Assembly: GCF_029633865.1 (NCBI RefSeq)
Contig: NC_079213.1
Location: 101,147,193 to 101,211,192 of the forward strand
Origin: Lampris incognitus
Lineage: Eukaryota > Chordata > Actinopteri > Lampriformes > Lampridae
DNA length: 64,000 nt
Direction: 5' to 3'
Program-made: the position numbers and the translations under genes
In this document: positions 22,136 to 35,100 of the stretch, piece after piece
How positions within the stretch are numbered: position 1 is the stretch's first letter
Layout: each line of letters opens with the position of its first letter
Notes under the pieces: model-generated
What the model saw: only the letters and a program-made list of their open reading frames with translations
Databases searched by the model: none
Told to the model about the DNA's origin: nothing

Positions 22136-22510
22136 AGTCTTCGCCATTTTGTCTTCCCTTTAAAACGACCAAGACTGTCATTATGACCGTTTTGGATTTT
22201 CAGTTTAATAACTTTTTTTGGGGGGGGCGGGGTATTGACCTGCCGCTCCCCGAATTCCACTAAAATTGCATATATTCGCATTTAAAACGAGTTTTAGATC
22301 AATTGCACAAAAAAGTTGTAAGATCGACGTAAAACGACCATGAAGTGCTCGTAATTTGCGCGTGACTGTGCGCGTCATGTCACTATTTATGACGTGTGTT
22401 GTTTGCGTCATTTCCTTCGTGAAGTTCCTTGTTCTGTCCGTAGAGACACACTAGCGCTCTCCAGTGCAGAGAAATAGTCTAAACTCGATTTTATGATTAT
22501 TGCCAACATG

Positions 22511-22639
22511 TGACGGCCTGGCGGCCTGTCCAGTGTGTCTCCCCGCCTGCCGCCCAATGACTGCCGGGATAGGCTCCAGCATTCCCGCGGCCATGAGAGC
22601 AGGATAAGCGGTTCGGATAATCACTAGATGGATGGAAGG
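22511..22639 (+). repeat. SINE family A, 3' fragment
   Basis: Body and tail only, ending GAGAGCAGGATAAGCGGTTC. It is inserted after CCAACATG in the piggyBac-like repeat; the 58-kb copy of that repeat lacks it. Confidence 0.75.
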
Positions 22640-22994
22640 ATGTCTGGTTACAGACGCCGTTACAGACGCACCATGACTACCACCGACGCGTTGCAGTAAT
22701 TACAGGCGTTGGACAGCGGCCATTTTAAATTGTTTGAAAAATAGTACCTATTAAAGCTGTTAAACTGTTAACGTTGGTGTCAGTTAGTTTCTTAATAGAC
22801 ATACTAGCATATGTAATGCGTTGATATCTCAATTGGGTAGTTATCTTGACAGAATATAGAGTTTAAAAACCGTGGCGGTCAAAATGACCGCCCACAGTCG
22901 CTCTTGTCGTTTTTAAGTTCCGGTCGTTGTTTGGGACTGTTTCGATATTTATTTTCAGTTCTGTAAACTACTAATAAGACACGTTAGCCCATAG

Positions 22995-23092
22995 CTAACG
23001 AGTCTGACCCTTTAGCCGAGCGGTTAGTGATGTCGCCTTGTGGTGCAGTACACCCCGAATCGAATCCCGCACCGGGCGAGAAAATAACCGGT
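22995..23092 (+). repeat. SINE family C fragment
   Basis: Third tRNA-like repeat family: CCTTTAGCCGAGCGGTTAGT (box A-like) and CGAATCGAATCCC (box B-like). Other copies lie at 43.8-45.0, 58.2 and 60.7-61.0 kb. Confidence 0.65.
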
Positions 23093-23639
23093 TATAGTTC
23101 TTTTTTTTACATGTAACGTTTTATAGGTCTTGTTACGTTTGTTAGATTAGCAATATGTGTTTTCTGTTTTGTTTTTCAGGAAATACTTTCACTTTTTCAA
23201 TTTTGCTATTCAAGTTCGACCATGTCTCTCTGAAGTTGTTAAAATGTTAATTTTGGTGTCAGTCGATTCTTAACAGACATACAAATATATGCAATGCATT
23301 AATATCTCAATTAGGTATTTATCTTGACAGAATATAGAGTTTGAAAAACGGCCGTCAATTTGACGGCTCTTGGTCGTTTTAGGTAGGACCGAAATCCCGG
23401 TCCCAGGTTCTAGTGTAACGGCCTAGGTTTACTGAAGCGTGACGTGAGAGGGATATGAAAGGGATGTCAGTTAACTGATATATGGAGGGATACATTTCTG
23501 AATAGTAGGACCTGGAGCAATAAAGACTGCTCCAGACAGTCACGTATAGACTTCTGGCTTGTCTCTAAAACTCTAAATAGACAGTATTGCAGTCAATATT
23601 TTAACAACACCATTAACAGATCACAGAGCTGTAACCATT

Positions 23640-26600
23640 AGTATTAATTTTTTCTCTGGTGAATATGGGTTAAAACACATCTCCCATTAGAAAATGAAAG
23701 CTCCTTATTAAATCACAGCAGTGTAAAAACAAGAGCTGGAAAATCTTATTACTCTCTACTGGAACAAAGCTCAAAGAGTAGGATTTTTTGGAACTAATTG
23801 GGAGCTCCTTAAATTTGAAATTTGTAAATACTTGAGGAATTATGGCAGCCTGCTAGCTAAATCCAGGTGAATCTCAGAAGAAGAGGTTATTTCAGAAATT
23901 ACATCCCTGTCTAATGTCCCACCAGAAAATGTATCTGAAGAGGAGAGATTAAAATTAGCTGAGTTACAATGCAAATTGGATGACAAGTATAAAATGAAAG
24001 CAGATGGAGCTTTTGTAAGATCTAGGCAGAAATGGCTAGAGCAAGGTGTGCAGATGTCTGCATATTTCTTTGGTTTAGAAAAATCCCAAGCCAAGCATAA
24101 TTCTGTCCTGCAGTTGAATATTGCAGGAACAGTTACTGATAATAAGAAGCATATCTCAAAGTTTTGTTATGGATATTCTTCTACTTTATACAAATCTATG
24201 TACAATGGGAATGTTATGTCAACATTTTCTAAATGTTTAGATGGTGTAAATTCAATTAGCCAGGAGGATAAGTTAATTTGTGATTCTCCAATTACTACTG
24301 AAGAAGTTATAGATGCCAAAAATCATCTGGAATCAGTTCTGAATTTTACAAGCTTTTTTTCTGAGTTGCTAGCTCCATTCTTTTTATATGTATTTTTAGA
24401 GAGCATTGCAAAATCTACATTTCCTACCAGCATGACACAGGGTGTAATTTGTCTAAAACCTAAACAAAACAACAACAACAAAAATAAGATTTGCTTATAA
24501 CTGACAACTGGAGGCCCATTAGTTTACTCTATAATGATTTTAAACTGTTTGCTGTTGTGTTTGCCAAGAGATTTAGAAGTGTCCTGGACTCAATTATAGA
24601 TGAAAATCAATCTGGATTTATGAGTAACACACATTTCCAATAACATAAGACTCGGTTTTGATCTTACTGATTATTCTGAACTGATTACTGACGACAGTTT
24701 TATCTTGACTTCTACAAAGCCTTTGACACAGCTGAGCACCCCTTCGTTTTTTATTGTCTTGAAAAATTTGGATTTGGTACATACTATACTTTTGCAATGC
24801 AATGAAAACCCTCAAATGGGAACAGCTCTGTAAAATTAAGTTATGGTACTACTCAAAGATTCTGTCTAGAAAGAGCCATATGCCAAGGCTGTCCGGTCTC
24901 TGTTTACCTCTTCCTTATTGTGCACAAGCCTTTTGTCACTATATAAAATCAAGTAACTTAGAGGGTGTCTCTATTGCAGGTAGAAATATTTTATTAAGCC
25001 AACTGGCAGATGATACAGCTTTGTTCTTGAAAAATGCTCTGTAGGTAAAACCTGCAATCAAAATTATTGATGTATTTTCAAATGTTTTACGTCTCTGTCT
25101 GAATTTAAACAAATGTGAGTTATTTGCTTTAAAATGCTGTGACGTAACCTCTATTGATGATATACCGTTCAAAGAAAAGGTTAATTATTTAGGCATTCTT
25201 GTAACCAAGGATCAACAAGACAGACGCACTCTTAATGTTAGTCCAATGATTTAAAAAAGCGGTAAATAAATTTAATCGCTGGTTACAAAGAAATCTGTCA
25301 TTGAAGGGACGTGTCCTCCTATCAAAAGCTGAAGGTATTTCTGGGCTTGTTTATGTTGCATCCTCTCTTTTCCTTGATAACAAAACCGCCAAAAAAAATT
25401 GACCAGTTGCTCTTTAATTTTTGTGGAAATATCGTATATATTACATCAGAAAATCTTAGTTATCAATTATTGCAAAAATGGTGGTCTTGACTTTTTGGAC
25501 TTCTTTACCTTGAACAATGTGTTTAAGATTAACTGGTTAAAGCATTTTTTTTTAAAATGACTCCTCCATGTGGAACTTCATTCCCAAATTTGTTTTTAAC
25601 CAAATTGGAGGGCTCCCCTTCCTCTTGGTATGCGATTATAAAATAAATAAAATACCAGTTAAACTGTCAAATTTTCACAAACAGGCTTTATTGGCATGGA
25701 AATGAATTTACAAGCACAATTTCTCACCACAGCGTTATTATATCTGGAATAATGGGGATATCTTGTATGAAAATAGGAGTATATTTTTGAAGAATTGGCT
25801 TGACAGAAACATCTTTTTGGTGAGTCAGCTGATTACCCCAGAAGGCCATCTTATGAACTACAATGGATTTATCTCTCATTTCAATTTTTTGTTACAATTA
25901 AGGAATTTGCTCTGATAAAGGGGGCTATTCCTAATGGTTCTGTAATTTTGTGCAAGGGTTTAGTTCAAGAAGATGTTTATTTGGTTAATCCTGCTGATTC
26001 TCCTTGTGGGAAAATGTGTTTCTCACCGTTCTGCAAGAATAATAACAAAGCTATTCACTCTTTGTTTCAGAGTGAGGTTGTCACGAAGCCTTATGTCACT
26101 AATTATTGGAGCAACTTTGTTAAGAATATTCCTTGGTCAAAAGTGTGGTCACTGACTCACAAATACTTTATTACTAATAGGATAAGAGAAGTTTCCTTTA
26201 AATTTTTACATAAATTTTACTCTGCAAAACATTTTCTCAAGAAATTTAAGGATGATATAAATATAAATTGTTCTTTTTGCTCATCCAGAAACTGTGCCCC
26301 ATCTTTTTTGGCATTGTCAATATTCTAGGACTCTATGAAAAGATGTTTTAAAGTGCAAGTTTACAAACCAAAGGCCCATTTTTATTGTTTTTTATAAAGG
26401 TTTTGAAGAGTACATAAAAAGTATTAATTCTAGTGCCAATAAAAAGGCCCAAAAAACTGTAATGGCATGTGTTTGCTGTAAAATATGCATGTAAATGAAT
26501 TGTGATCTTAGCTGTTGTGTCTTAAATGTTTTTTTCTTTTCCTTTTTATTCCTTTTCTTTTTTTTTTATCTGGCCTACCCCCCCGGCAAGTTTGTTTGTA

Positions 26601-26685
26601 CTGTAGTCATTTGTGTTGTAAAAATGTGACACGTGTACAGCTTGTTGTTAAAGTCAATAAAGGAAAAAACAAAAAACAAAAATGA
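23640..26685 (+). mobile_element. Degenerate L1/Tx1-like LINE
   Basis: Scattered coding traces appear in order on the plus strand. AFVRSRQKWLEQGVQMSAYF with FGLEKSQAKHNS is the endonuclease-RT linker typical of Tx1/L1. Then come the RT pieces FRSVLDSIIDENQSGFM and LLSQLADDTALF (the YADD-type motif, mutated). A late block, SFKFLHKFYSAKHFLKKFKD, lies near 26200. It ends in an A-rich tail at 26660-26685. Many stops and frameshifts; inactive. It lies in the spacer between vtg and adgrl4. Confidence 0.75.
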
Positions 26686-27096
26686 GGGATGTCAGGGGCC
26701 GCAGCTGAGACATATTTCCACACTTTAACAGTGCAATTAAAAAGTATTAGAATGGGCTGACAAATGTTATTTTGCAGTTCACCTTTATTAACATCATACA
26801 TTAAGGAAAAAAAAACCCCGAATATCCAAATCCCAAAATTGAAACCGAATACCTACCCAACGAACAAATATCCATATTTAAATATATATAGCATTTTTTT
26901 AACCGTCAATGGTGTTGATAGAAGTGCTCAACTAATGAGCGGAATATCAATACAGATTTAATACATAGCAGTACAAGCTTGTTTCGTGCATCGCGCACTT
27001 ATTAAAAGTTTTTTCCTGCATTTGTATTTTATATAAATATATATATATATACATACATATAAAGAGATAGATAGATAGATGCGTATATATAGATAT
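26686..27096. other. Intergenic, no gene seen
   Basis: AT-rich and low complexity (AT and GATA runs near 27030-27090). A motif, GTACAAGCTTGTTTCGTGC, near 26971 is shared with the hairpin repeat at 27726-27804. Confidence 0.45.
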
Positions 27097-27376
27097 GGCG
27101 ACACGGTGGCATAGTGGTTCGCGCGGTCTCCTCACAGCAAGAAGTCCCTGGGTTCGAGCCCCGGGGTAGTCCAACCTTGGGGGTCGTGCTCTGTGTGGAG
27201 TTTGCATGTTCTCCCCGTGTCTGCATGGGTTTGCTCCGGGTGCTCCAGTTTCCTCCCAAAATCCAAAGACATGTAGGTCAGGTGAATTGGCCACACTAAA
27301 TTGTCCCTAGGTGTGTGTGTTGTGGCCTGTCCAGGGTGTCTATATATAGGATAAGCCGGTTGGATAATGGGTGGAT
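27097..27376 (+). repeat. SINE family A copy
   Basis: The head has box A-like CACGGTGGCATAGTGGTTCG and box B-like GGGTTCGAGCCCC. The body is shortened in the last third, compared with the 47.3-kb copy. Confidence 0.8.
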
Positions 27377-27582
27377 ATTTATATATAGATATCTTCTTCT
27401 TCTTTCGGCTTGTTCCCCGTTTCCCAGGGGTCACCACAGTGGATATGATGATATAAACAAACAATGAAACAAGCTTGTACTGAAATGCATTAAAGTGTTT
27501 TCCTACATCTATCTTAATATTCTGCTCCTCATTTGTTGAGCACTTTTATCAACACCATTGATGGTTTCCGGGAAAAAAAATG

Positions 27583-27583
<1 letters not shown>

Positions 27584-27658
<75 letters not shown>
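27584..27658. repeat. (TA)n(TG)n microsatellite
   Basis: About 48 bp of TA followed by about 26 bp of TG. Confidence 0.95.
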
Positions 27659-27665
<7 letters not shown>

Positions 27666-27725
27666 ACTTTGTTAAAAGAAACAATAAGGAGCAAAATAAT
27701 CCAGTTAGTCAAGTAAATTATTCTC

Positions 27726-27804
27726 TGAGACAGTACAAGCCTGTTTCATGCTATAAGCAATCATCAGCCGTTAATAAAACTGGAAACAGGCTTGTACTGT
27801 CTCA
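27726..27804. repeat. Perfect 21-bp inverted repeat (hairpin)
   Basis: The arms at 27726-27746 and 27784-27804 are exact reverse complements (core CAGTACAAGCCTGTTT) around a 37-nt loop. The minus strand of the left arm and loop (27767-27743) reads CTGATGA, a short stem, then GAAAC, as in a hammerhead core. It may be two head-to-head terminal repeats of a Penelope-like element. Confidence 0.6.
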
Positions 27805-27830
27805 TACAGAATTTACTTGACTAACTGGAT

Positions 27831-27836
27831 TATGTG

Positions 27837-27900
<64 letters not shown>
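27831..27900 (+). repeat. (TG)n microsatellite
   Basis: About 70 bp of nearly pure TG. Confidence 0.95.
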
Positions 27901-27959
27901 AATATGGGTCTGGTGTTTCTCAGTAGGACCACTGTAACTTAATCCTTGAATTTATTTAC

Positions 27960-28560
27960 AATCAAAATTTGGATTCCAGCATCAACATTCCATGACTGCA
28001 GGCCCAAAGTGGTATGATCTCAGTGTGTCCACTGGATGGTGATATTTGCCTTGCTATCCATCTGGCATGCAGCAAGACCAGAATCAGTATCAGAATCAGT
28101 GTCAACTTTATTGGCCAAGTGAGCATGCACATGAGGGATTTGACTCTGGTACACAGCACTTGCAGACATCACTCACCCAAAAAAAAAACAACAAACAAAA
28201 AAGAAACTAAATCAGAACTGGGTTTGAATAACCGGACACACAGAGAATAAACAAAAATTTAAAAAAAAAGTACTAGAGAGCGCTGTACCGAGGCTGCCAT
28301 CCCGGCGCCATCTTGATGACACATGACCAGTAAGTGTTATTCAAAATTCATGTCATTTTATGGTTTAAAATTCTATTGTTTTTATCAGTTTACTATGTCA
28401 GTTTTCTTCTTTTATAATTCTTTGTACATTTTAACTTCATGTAAAGCACACTGCATTGCATTTTAACGTATGAAATGAGCTACATCAATAAAGTTTGACT
28501 GACTGCTTATCTGACTCAAGACGAAGCTTTTGTCACCCGTTATGTAAGTTTAGAGCATTG
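27960..28560. other. Intergenic repeats, no gene
   Basis: A stretch near 28080-28165 has CAACTTTATTGGCCAAGTGA, which resembles the 3' end of common fish LINE/SINE repeats. The rest is AT-rich. Confidence 0.45.
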
Positions 28561-28619
28561 AAGTGTGTTGTACCTGAAAAACTGACAAAGAAAATAGATG
28601 TACTGTTTACCACAATCAT

Positions 28620-28625
28620 TTTAAT
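28620..28625 (-). promoter_or_regulatory. Candidate adgrl4 poly(A) signal
   Basis: ATTAAA on the minus strand, about 440 nt past the stop codon. The 28626-29062 stretch would then be 3' UTR. It is a weak single-hexamer call. Confidence 0.35.
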
Positions 28626-29062
28626 TTACAAATAAAGTTCACACACAGAGAAGGATTTAACAAACAGTGAGGACATGGGCAGGGTATCAGAAGCGGAGAG
28701 TAACCTCAGTGTCTACGATGGGAATAAGTTAAACCAGAATATAGAGAAAATGTGAAGTTAGCCTGACAACAACCTCCTGAGTTCCAGAGTAGGTTGGGAA
28801 AGATTTAGGCAAGACAATATTTATATTATCTGAAAAAAGATAATTAGCAAATTACAATACAAATGATATACACAAGGACAGTCTTTAAAAAAAGGAAAAT
28901 AAAATATTTGCAGATTACTGCTGCTACATTAAAATTGTTCTTTACCATTCCCTCAAATGAATTATGTGTTGACCGTCCATTTTCAAAGCACGAGAAACAG
29001 ATTACGGCAGCACTGTAAGACTATTGTGTAGTTACAGAGGACTGAGCGTCGGTCACATCGGT

Positions 29063-29125
29063 TTATCTCAGGCATTCGAAACAACATGCCACATTCTTGA
29101 ATAGCCTGTAATATTCCTCCTGGAC
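29063..29125 (-). CDS. adgrl4: adgrl4 last coding exon: cytoplasmic tail
   Basis: Acceptor CTGCAG, then [20 protein letters not shown] and a TAA stop (29065-29063). Nearly identical to the mammalian ELTD1 C-terminus. The cysteines near the end could be palmitoylated (inference). Confidence 0.95.
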   Translation of the reverse strand, partial: VQEEYYRLFKNVACCFECLR

Positions 29126-32100
29126 CTGCAGAAATAGACAGGAGATGAAAGAGGATGGATTAAAAACATTATATCATCATAATCAGAAACACCTTATTTG
29201 TCGTTTCATTTCATGCACTTGCGCACATGAAATGAAACGAAACATTGTTTCCTCCAGCCCACAGCAGTGCAACAAACACAAAGACAAAACCACATCCAAA
29301 AACTACAAGAACTGCAAGAACACATATATCCAAACCAACACATATATCTAAACTTAAAAAAAAAAGAAAAAGAAATCACTGTCCAGGAGAACGAACGCTA
29401 GCCAGGATGACTGTCGGAACTGACGGTCTGCATGGGCTAGCACTTAGCTTAGCCTGCCCCACTTTCACGTCCAGTCAAACCGCCTTCGGTTTTACATCTT
29501 CGGGCCTAGCTCCGGTCAGGGCCATGGTCCTTGGGCCCACAGGATGCAGCAGACCAGGCTCCCACAGCTCATCCAACGCTAGCTCTCCCAGCCAGACACC
29601 CTCAACACACCTCCCCGTACTCCATGTGATGAAAGTAAAAACACAATCAAGGCTAGGTGAGACTTGGAAAGCAGTATGGGTCCAGGCTGAAGACAGCACC
29701 ACATTGGTGCCCCACAGGACCCCTGGACAGACGAGGGTGATGTTGGACCCTGTGTCCACAAGGGCTTGACAAACCTGTCCGTCGAGTTTACAGTCCACGT
29801 AGACGCCACTGGTGTCGTCAAGCCAGACCTCCAGAGTGCATCAGCCTTGGTGAGGGGTTGAACTAGGGAGCGGTGTTCCCCTCACTGGACCGCTCCCCCG
29901 TCGTTTCCTGGTAGCGGATGGGAATGATGCTTGGGTGCTGATGCTGGGTAGTCACGGGTTATGTGACCAAGTTCATCCCAGCGGTAGCAGCAGTTGTGGC
30001 CCGTGATGCTCATCGCCAGGGCCGAGGTGTTGGTGGCGGCACCTAGCGGACAGGCTCCCTGCCATTGACCTCCAGCTTGCTGCCCTAACAGTTTACTGCT
30101 CTGGCCTGGAAAAAGTCAACTAAATCAACACCTCCATGTAGCTGCTTTAAAGACCCACAACACGAGCCGGCTGATTAGACCTCTTCTCAGGTCTGTGTGG
30201 GCGTGTACACACTATTTGACTGACACCTCCCTGACTATCCTATGTTAGTTTTAATGCACCCGTTAGGGCAGAAAACTTACTCTATTGGTTCTTCTGAGTA
30301 CATAGTTACCTCAGCATGTACCATACATAGCTTTGCTGACCCTAAACTGCAGTGGAGGGCTAATGACTTAAAGTAACCAGAAGCAGATGTGCGGGAGTCC
30401 AGTGGTTTACATCTCCCAAGATAACGGGAAAAGAAAGGAGCTGCACTTTCCCATCCATCATCATCAACTACTGCTGATGTGCTCTTGACAAAGACACTTT
30501 CATTTTCCCATTAAACCCTTCTCTATTGCCAGCAGTAGAAGAAGGATGTATAGAGTTCAAGTAGGGTGACACTGTAATGGTGAACATGTCAGCACATCAG
30601 GAAGAGTAAAAGATAGAGGAAAGAAGAAAAAAAAGAGAAACAAACAAACCAACTAAGGGAAAGCGGTTCAGCAATGTTGAATCATCAGGTGGGGTTTTGT
30701 TTTGGTTTTACCTTTCTGGATAGGACACACAGGAAGATGAAGATGAACATTCCTTGGAAGGTGTTGGCAATGGTGAAGAGATATGCGGTGAGGACGGTCT
30801 CATTCAGGATGTGCAGCACACCGAAGGTCCACGTGGCGCCCAACACGAACAGGAGGGCCAGGGCGCCGCGGGCACAGGACCTGCCAGTCACCAAGTCATC
30901 ATTCTTATTTCTACAGAGTATTCCGAAATGCTAAAAACCTCCTATTTATTTACATGCAGTTCCTTTTTAAACAGTGACAAAAGGACCGGAGCTGGGGGCA
31001 TTACTAAAAATTTTTAATTTATTACATATCACTCATTCCTGCATAAAGAGGCATCTGTCCTACTACTGTATTACTTGACGATAATGGTGACTCATTATAT
31101 TATACTTGTTATATTGCTTTCTGTTATTCTGATACTGATTGGGGACACATCAGATCGGCACTAGATTATTCCACTTTCAGAAACATAATTATTAAACCTG
31201 CTTTATTTTACTCAATTACAATTTAGGTCAGGTATCTTGATGCATACTCAATAATCCAGCTGAGGAAATCCCAGAAAGTTGAATCAGTTCATCTGGACAC
31301 ATTGCTTATTGGGAAAAACGTTTCATCACTCATCTAAAGTGACTTCATCAGTCTCAACTGACAGCAGGTATCCCCACCCTTATAAACAATACAGTTGCAT
31401 AACAACCGAACCAGTGATCGGTTTCATATGCAAATTCCCTTGACCATAAACCATTACAATGGCCATGTGTACTATTCCCCAATCCTCTGTGAATAATACA
31501 CATGGAAGTTGTAACTCTAGTTAATGGTGAAGGCAATTCGCATATCTGCAACTGTGCTGTTTATAAGGTTGAGGGATACTTGCAGTCAGTTGAGACTGAA
31601 GAGGTCACTTAGATGAGTGATGAAATGTTTCTTCCACCTGGATTATTATTGATTACTGAGACATTTTGACTTGTTTCGGTGAGGAGTGCCTTAAACTTGT
31701 ACATGAGTACGAGTGAACGGCGCCTAAAATGGCAGACTACAGAAACCACCTGAGATTCAGCCTCTGAACAGGTTCAGACAGAGCAGGATTACACCTAAGA
31801 GCCTGCAGATGAAATCTTCTGTCAAGGGCCACCGAGCTAAGAAAATACTCCAGAAGGGACAGAGCCAGCTGTTGAACGAACAGGTGAGACAAATTAATTT
31901 TATCATCGGCACTTTGAAAGTCAAAGAGGAGCAGATCCAACAGAGACTCACATCACGTCTAGATGAGACCGCTTTCCAACATGTGATTGAGTTCACGGAG
32001 AAGGCTCATCTACCACAAAATGGAAAGTTGAAAACCAAAAGTAGTTCAACCTATTGGCTGCAAGCCAGAGACATAGCAGACAATGGACGGCGCCCACAAC

Positions 32101-35100
32101 GGCAGACAGAGAGACAGATGCCAGACACACGCCGACGATGTGGACAAGTGGGTGAAGAATCTGTCCGACAGACAACTCACCCAGGTGGACAAAGACATCC
32201 TTGCTGAGGGGCTGAATTTTGCTGTCATGCCGAGGGAAATCCCACTAGTGGGACTGATCACGGCCACGGAATCAGCGATCCGAAAAAACAACATTGCGGA
32301 CCCGGAAGTGGAGCAACTGTGGACGGAAGTTTCAGCCTGCCTCAGCAACGCGAAGCCACCGCCATCCAACATCAGCAAAGATGATGGGAAAGCTCTCATG
32401 ACTCTCAGTAAGGACAATAACATCATCATCCTTCCAGCGGACAAAGGCTGACTACAGACTACCATGAGAAAGTTATGACGTTACTAAGCGACATAGATAC
32501 TTGTAAGTCCCTGAAATGAGATCCAGGCAGTGGTTATAGGAAAAAGGTGATAGCTTGTCTGAAGCATTTAGAACAGGACAATGCTAATGACAGAATTTTT
32601 TACCACAGATTATACCCAGGGGACGCTACACCTAGTCTGTATGGTTTACCTAAGATACATAAACAGGATGTGCCATTACGGCCTATTGTTAGTATGATTA
32701 ACTCAGTGACCTATAACATCTCTAAGTTTCTGGCATCTGTTCTTAACCCGTTGGTAGGCAGTAATGAACATCGCATTCAGAACACTATGGATTTTGTGGA
32801 TAAGGTGAGGGACATCATTATGGTGGCAGATGAAACAATGGTCTCACGATATTACGTCTCTTTTCGCATGCGTTCCTGTTGATGAAGCAATGGCGGTAGT
32901 CCATATGACATTACAGGATGATCCCACCCTTAACAAGAGGACCACACTTAACACTGACCAAGTGTGACCGTTCCTGAAGCTGTGTCTTCAGTCCACGTAC
33001 TTCACATAGAGGGGACAGTACTATAGGTATGGCTGTGCTATGGGTTCCCCAGTCTCACCTATAGTGGCTAACTTGTAAATGGAGGAAATGGAGAAGAGGG
33101 GTCTGATGTCCTATCCAGGGACACCACCTAACCAGTGGCTCAGATTTGTGGAAAACACCTGGATTAAAGTTAAATCTCAGGATGCACAACATTTCATCAA
33201 CCACATTAACTCTGTGGACAACCACATCAAGTTCACCAGGGAGGGTGTGAAAAATGACTGGTTAGCCTTCTTAGACTGTGAAATTGCAATTTGTGATGTG
33301 GGATATTTGATTGTTGATGTTTCCCACAAACCAACACATACTGATCAGTACTTAAGATTTGACTCTTCATCCACTGGAGCACAAACTAGGAGTCATCAGG
33401 ACGCTGTAGCACCGAGCTGACAACGTCCCCACCGACACAGCGGCCGGGGAAGGGGAGAAATCCCACATTAAACAGGCCCTGGTTAAGTGTGGTTATCCTA
33501 ACTGGGCGTTTGTCAAAGCCAGGAAGAAGCCCAAACAGTGCACCAGCCGATCGAAGAGAGGAGAAGGACAACAACTATCTAAGTATAAACCAATGGCGAT
33601 TTCATATGTGGTGGGCGTGTCGGAGCAGTTGAGACGCATATTTTCTTAACATTGCTTCTCAGTTGCTTTCAAACGTCAAAACACGCTGCACCAGAAATTG
33701 GTCCACCCTGACGATCGGGTCCCCCGGCACAAACGGAGCAATATGGTGTACACTGTTAAGTGCCAGGAGGATTGCCATGACTTGTACATTGGGGAAACCA
33801 AACAGACGCTGGCCAAGAGGATGGCAAAACACAGGAGAGCTAACACATCAGGCCAGGACTCTACAGTCAACACAAGGGATCAGCAACATGGTCCAGAAAG
33901 GTCCGGTGTGGGTACAGGTCTATGTTCCAACCAAGGAGTTACACACCTGAGTCTACGAATCAAGGTCCTTAGCAAAGACTATTGGTTGACTAATAGAATC
34001 AGGTGTGTAACTGCTTGGTTGGAACAAAGACTTAGACCCACACCGGACCTTTCTGGACCATGTGGCCTATCCCTGGTCTACACCCATCTACAGGCCAGTG
34101 GCCACTCTTTCAAGTATGAGGATGTGTACATCCTTGATAGAGAGGAATGCTGGTTTGAACGGGGAGTCAAAGAGGCCATCTATGTGATGAGGGAATGACC
34201 ATCCATGAACCGAGGGGGGCTAAGAGTACATCAGTCACCATCTTATAATGCTGTGATTGCAACTATTCCCCAATCCTCCTATTGTATTGTAACTCTTGGG
34301 AATGGTCAAGGCAATTTGCATATGAAACCAATCGTTGGTTCCGGTCGTTATGCCACTGTATTGTTTATAAGGGTGGGGATACCTGCAGTCAGTCAGTTGA
34401 AACTGAAGAGGTCAATTAGATGAGTGATGAAACGTTTCTCTCAATAAAGGTCGTGTCCAGATGAACTGATTCTGGGATTAGGTCAGGTATGTTTTAGATT
34501 GTTTTCCATAGTAATTTAGAAACTTATCAACTTTTTGGCAATAGTATTCTGTTAACTATTATGAAGTGGTTGTTTCGGTAATAAAACCAACAAATCCTCA
34601 AGAGGGCTCAACATACCAACAGATGAGTCAGACAGATGGGGGAAAAAGACTAAAATGCTCTAGGCACATCTACCTCTCACTGGGGACAAATTGTTCTTCA
34701 GTGCTATGTTTCTTTTCATCTTTATTTCCAGCGTCAGTTGGGGCATTTTGAAGAAGCAGTCCTGTCCTTCCTGCAGTTTTCTAAGTACCAGGGTGAATGG
34801 CTGTAATACTGTGTGCAGTATAGAAGTATTTACAGCAGCTATTCCCAACCGCTGAAACACCTCATTCCAGTTGAAAGCATTTAGCTCAGATCTGCAAAGG
34901 TGATTTCCATCATCATGCAGCACATTTGGTTGGCAATGACTCACTGATTCAAAAGTGTAATGGTAACATTTATTGCACACATATAAAAAGTAACATATTA
35001 TGTTGCCACATCACCAGAAGCAGTAATATTATTACCGCAATGGCTTTCTTAATTAACTCATTTCCTCTGACTTTTTTCTTTCTTTCTTTTTTTTACATTT

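Larger units (their letters stand above)
22136..23405 (+). mobile_element. piggyBac-like repeat, rearranged and carrying two SINE insertions
   Basis: Homologous, in pieces, to 58030-58850 and 1-215. It has TGTCATTATGACC at 22176-22188 and the exact ERE core GGTCAAAATGACC at 22877-22889. At 23345-23365 it has CGTCAATTTGACGG-type sequence. An internal remnant reads like the start of a transposase (YRRRYRRTMTTT). Superfamily uncertain. Confidence 0.5.
31260..34470 (+). mobile_element. Penelope-like element (PLE) with terminal repeats
   Basis: Reverse-transcriptase and GIY-YIG endonuclease traces sit in PLE order on the plus strand. Related terminal sequences lie at 31260-31435 (inverted), 31552-31640 and 34250-34470, sharing TGAGTGATGAAA and GTTTATAAGG. 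It lies in the intron between the ICL3 and TM6 exons of adgrl4. Coding is broken by several stops and frameshifts. Confidence 0.85.

Noticed and set aside
31740..34196. Separate host gene within the adgrl4 intron
   Set aside because: RT and GIY-YIG motifs with multiple stops mark a Penelope-like element remnant.
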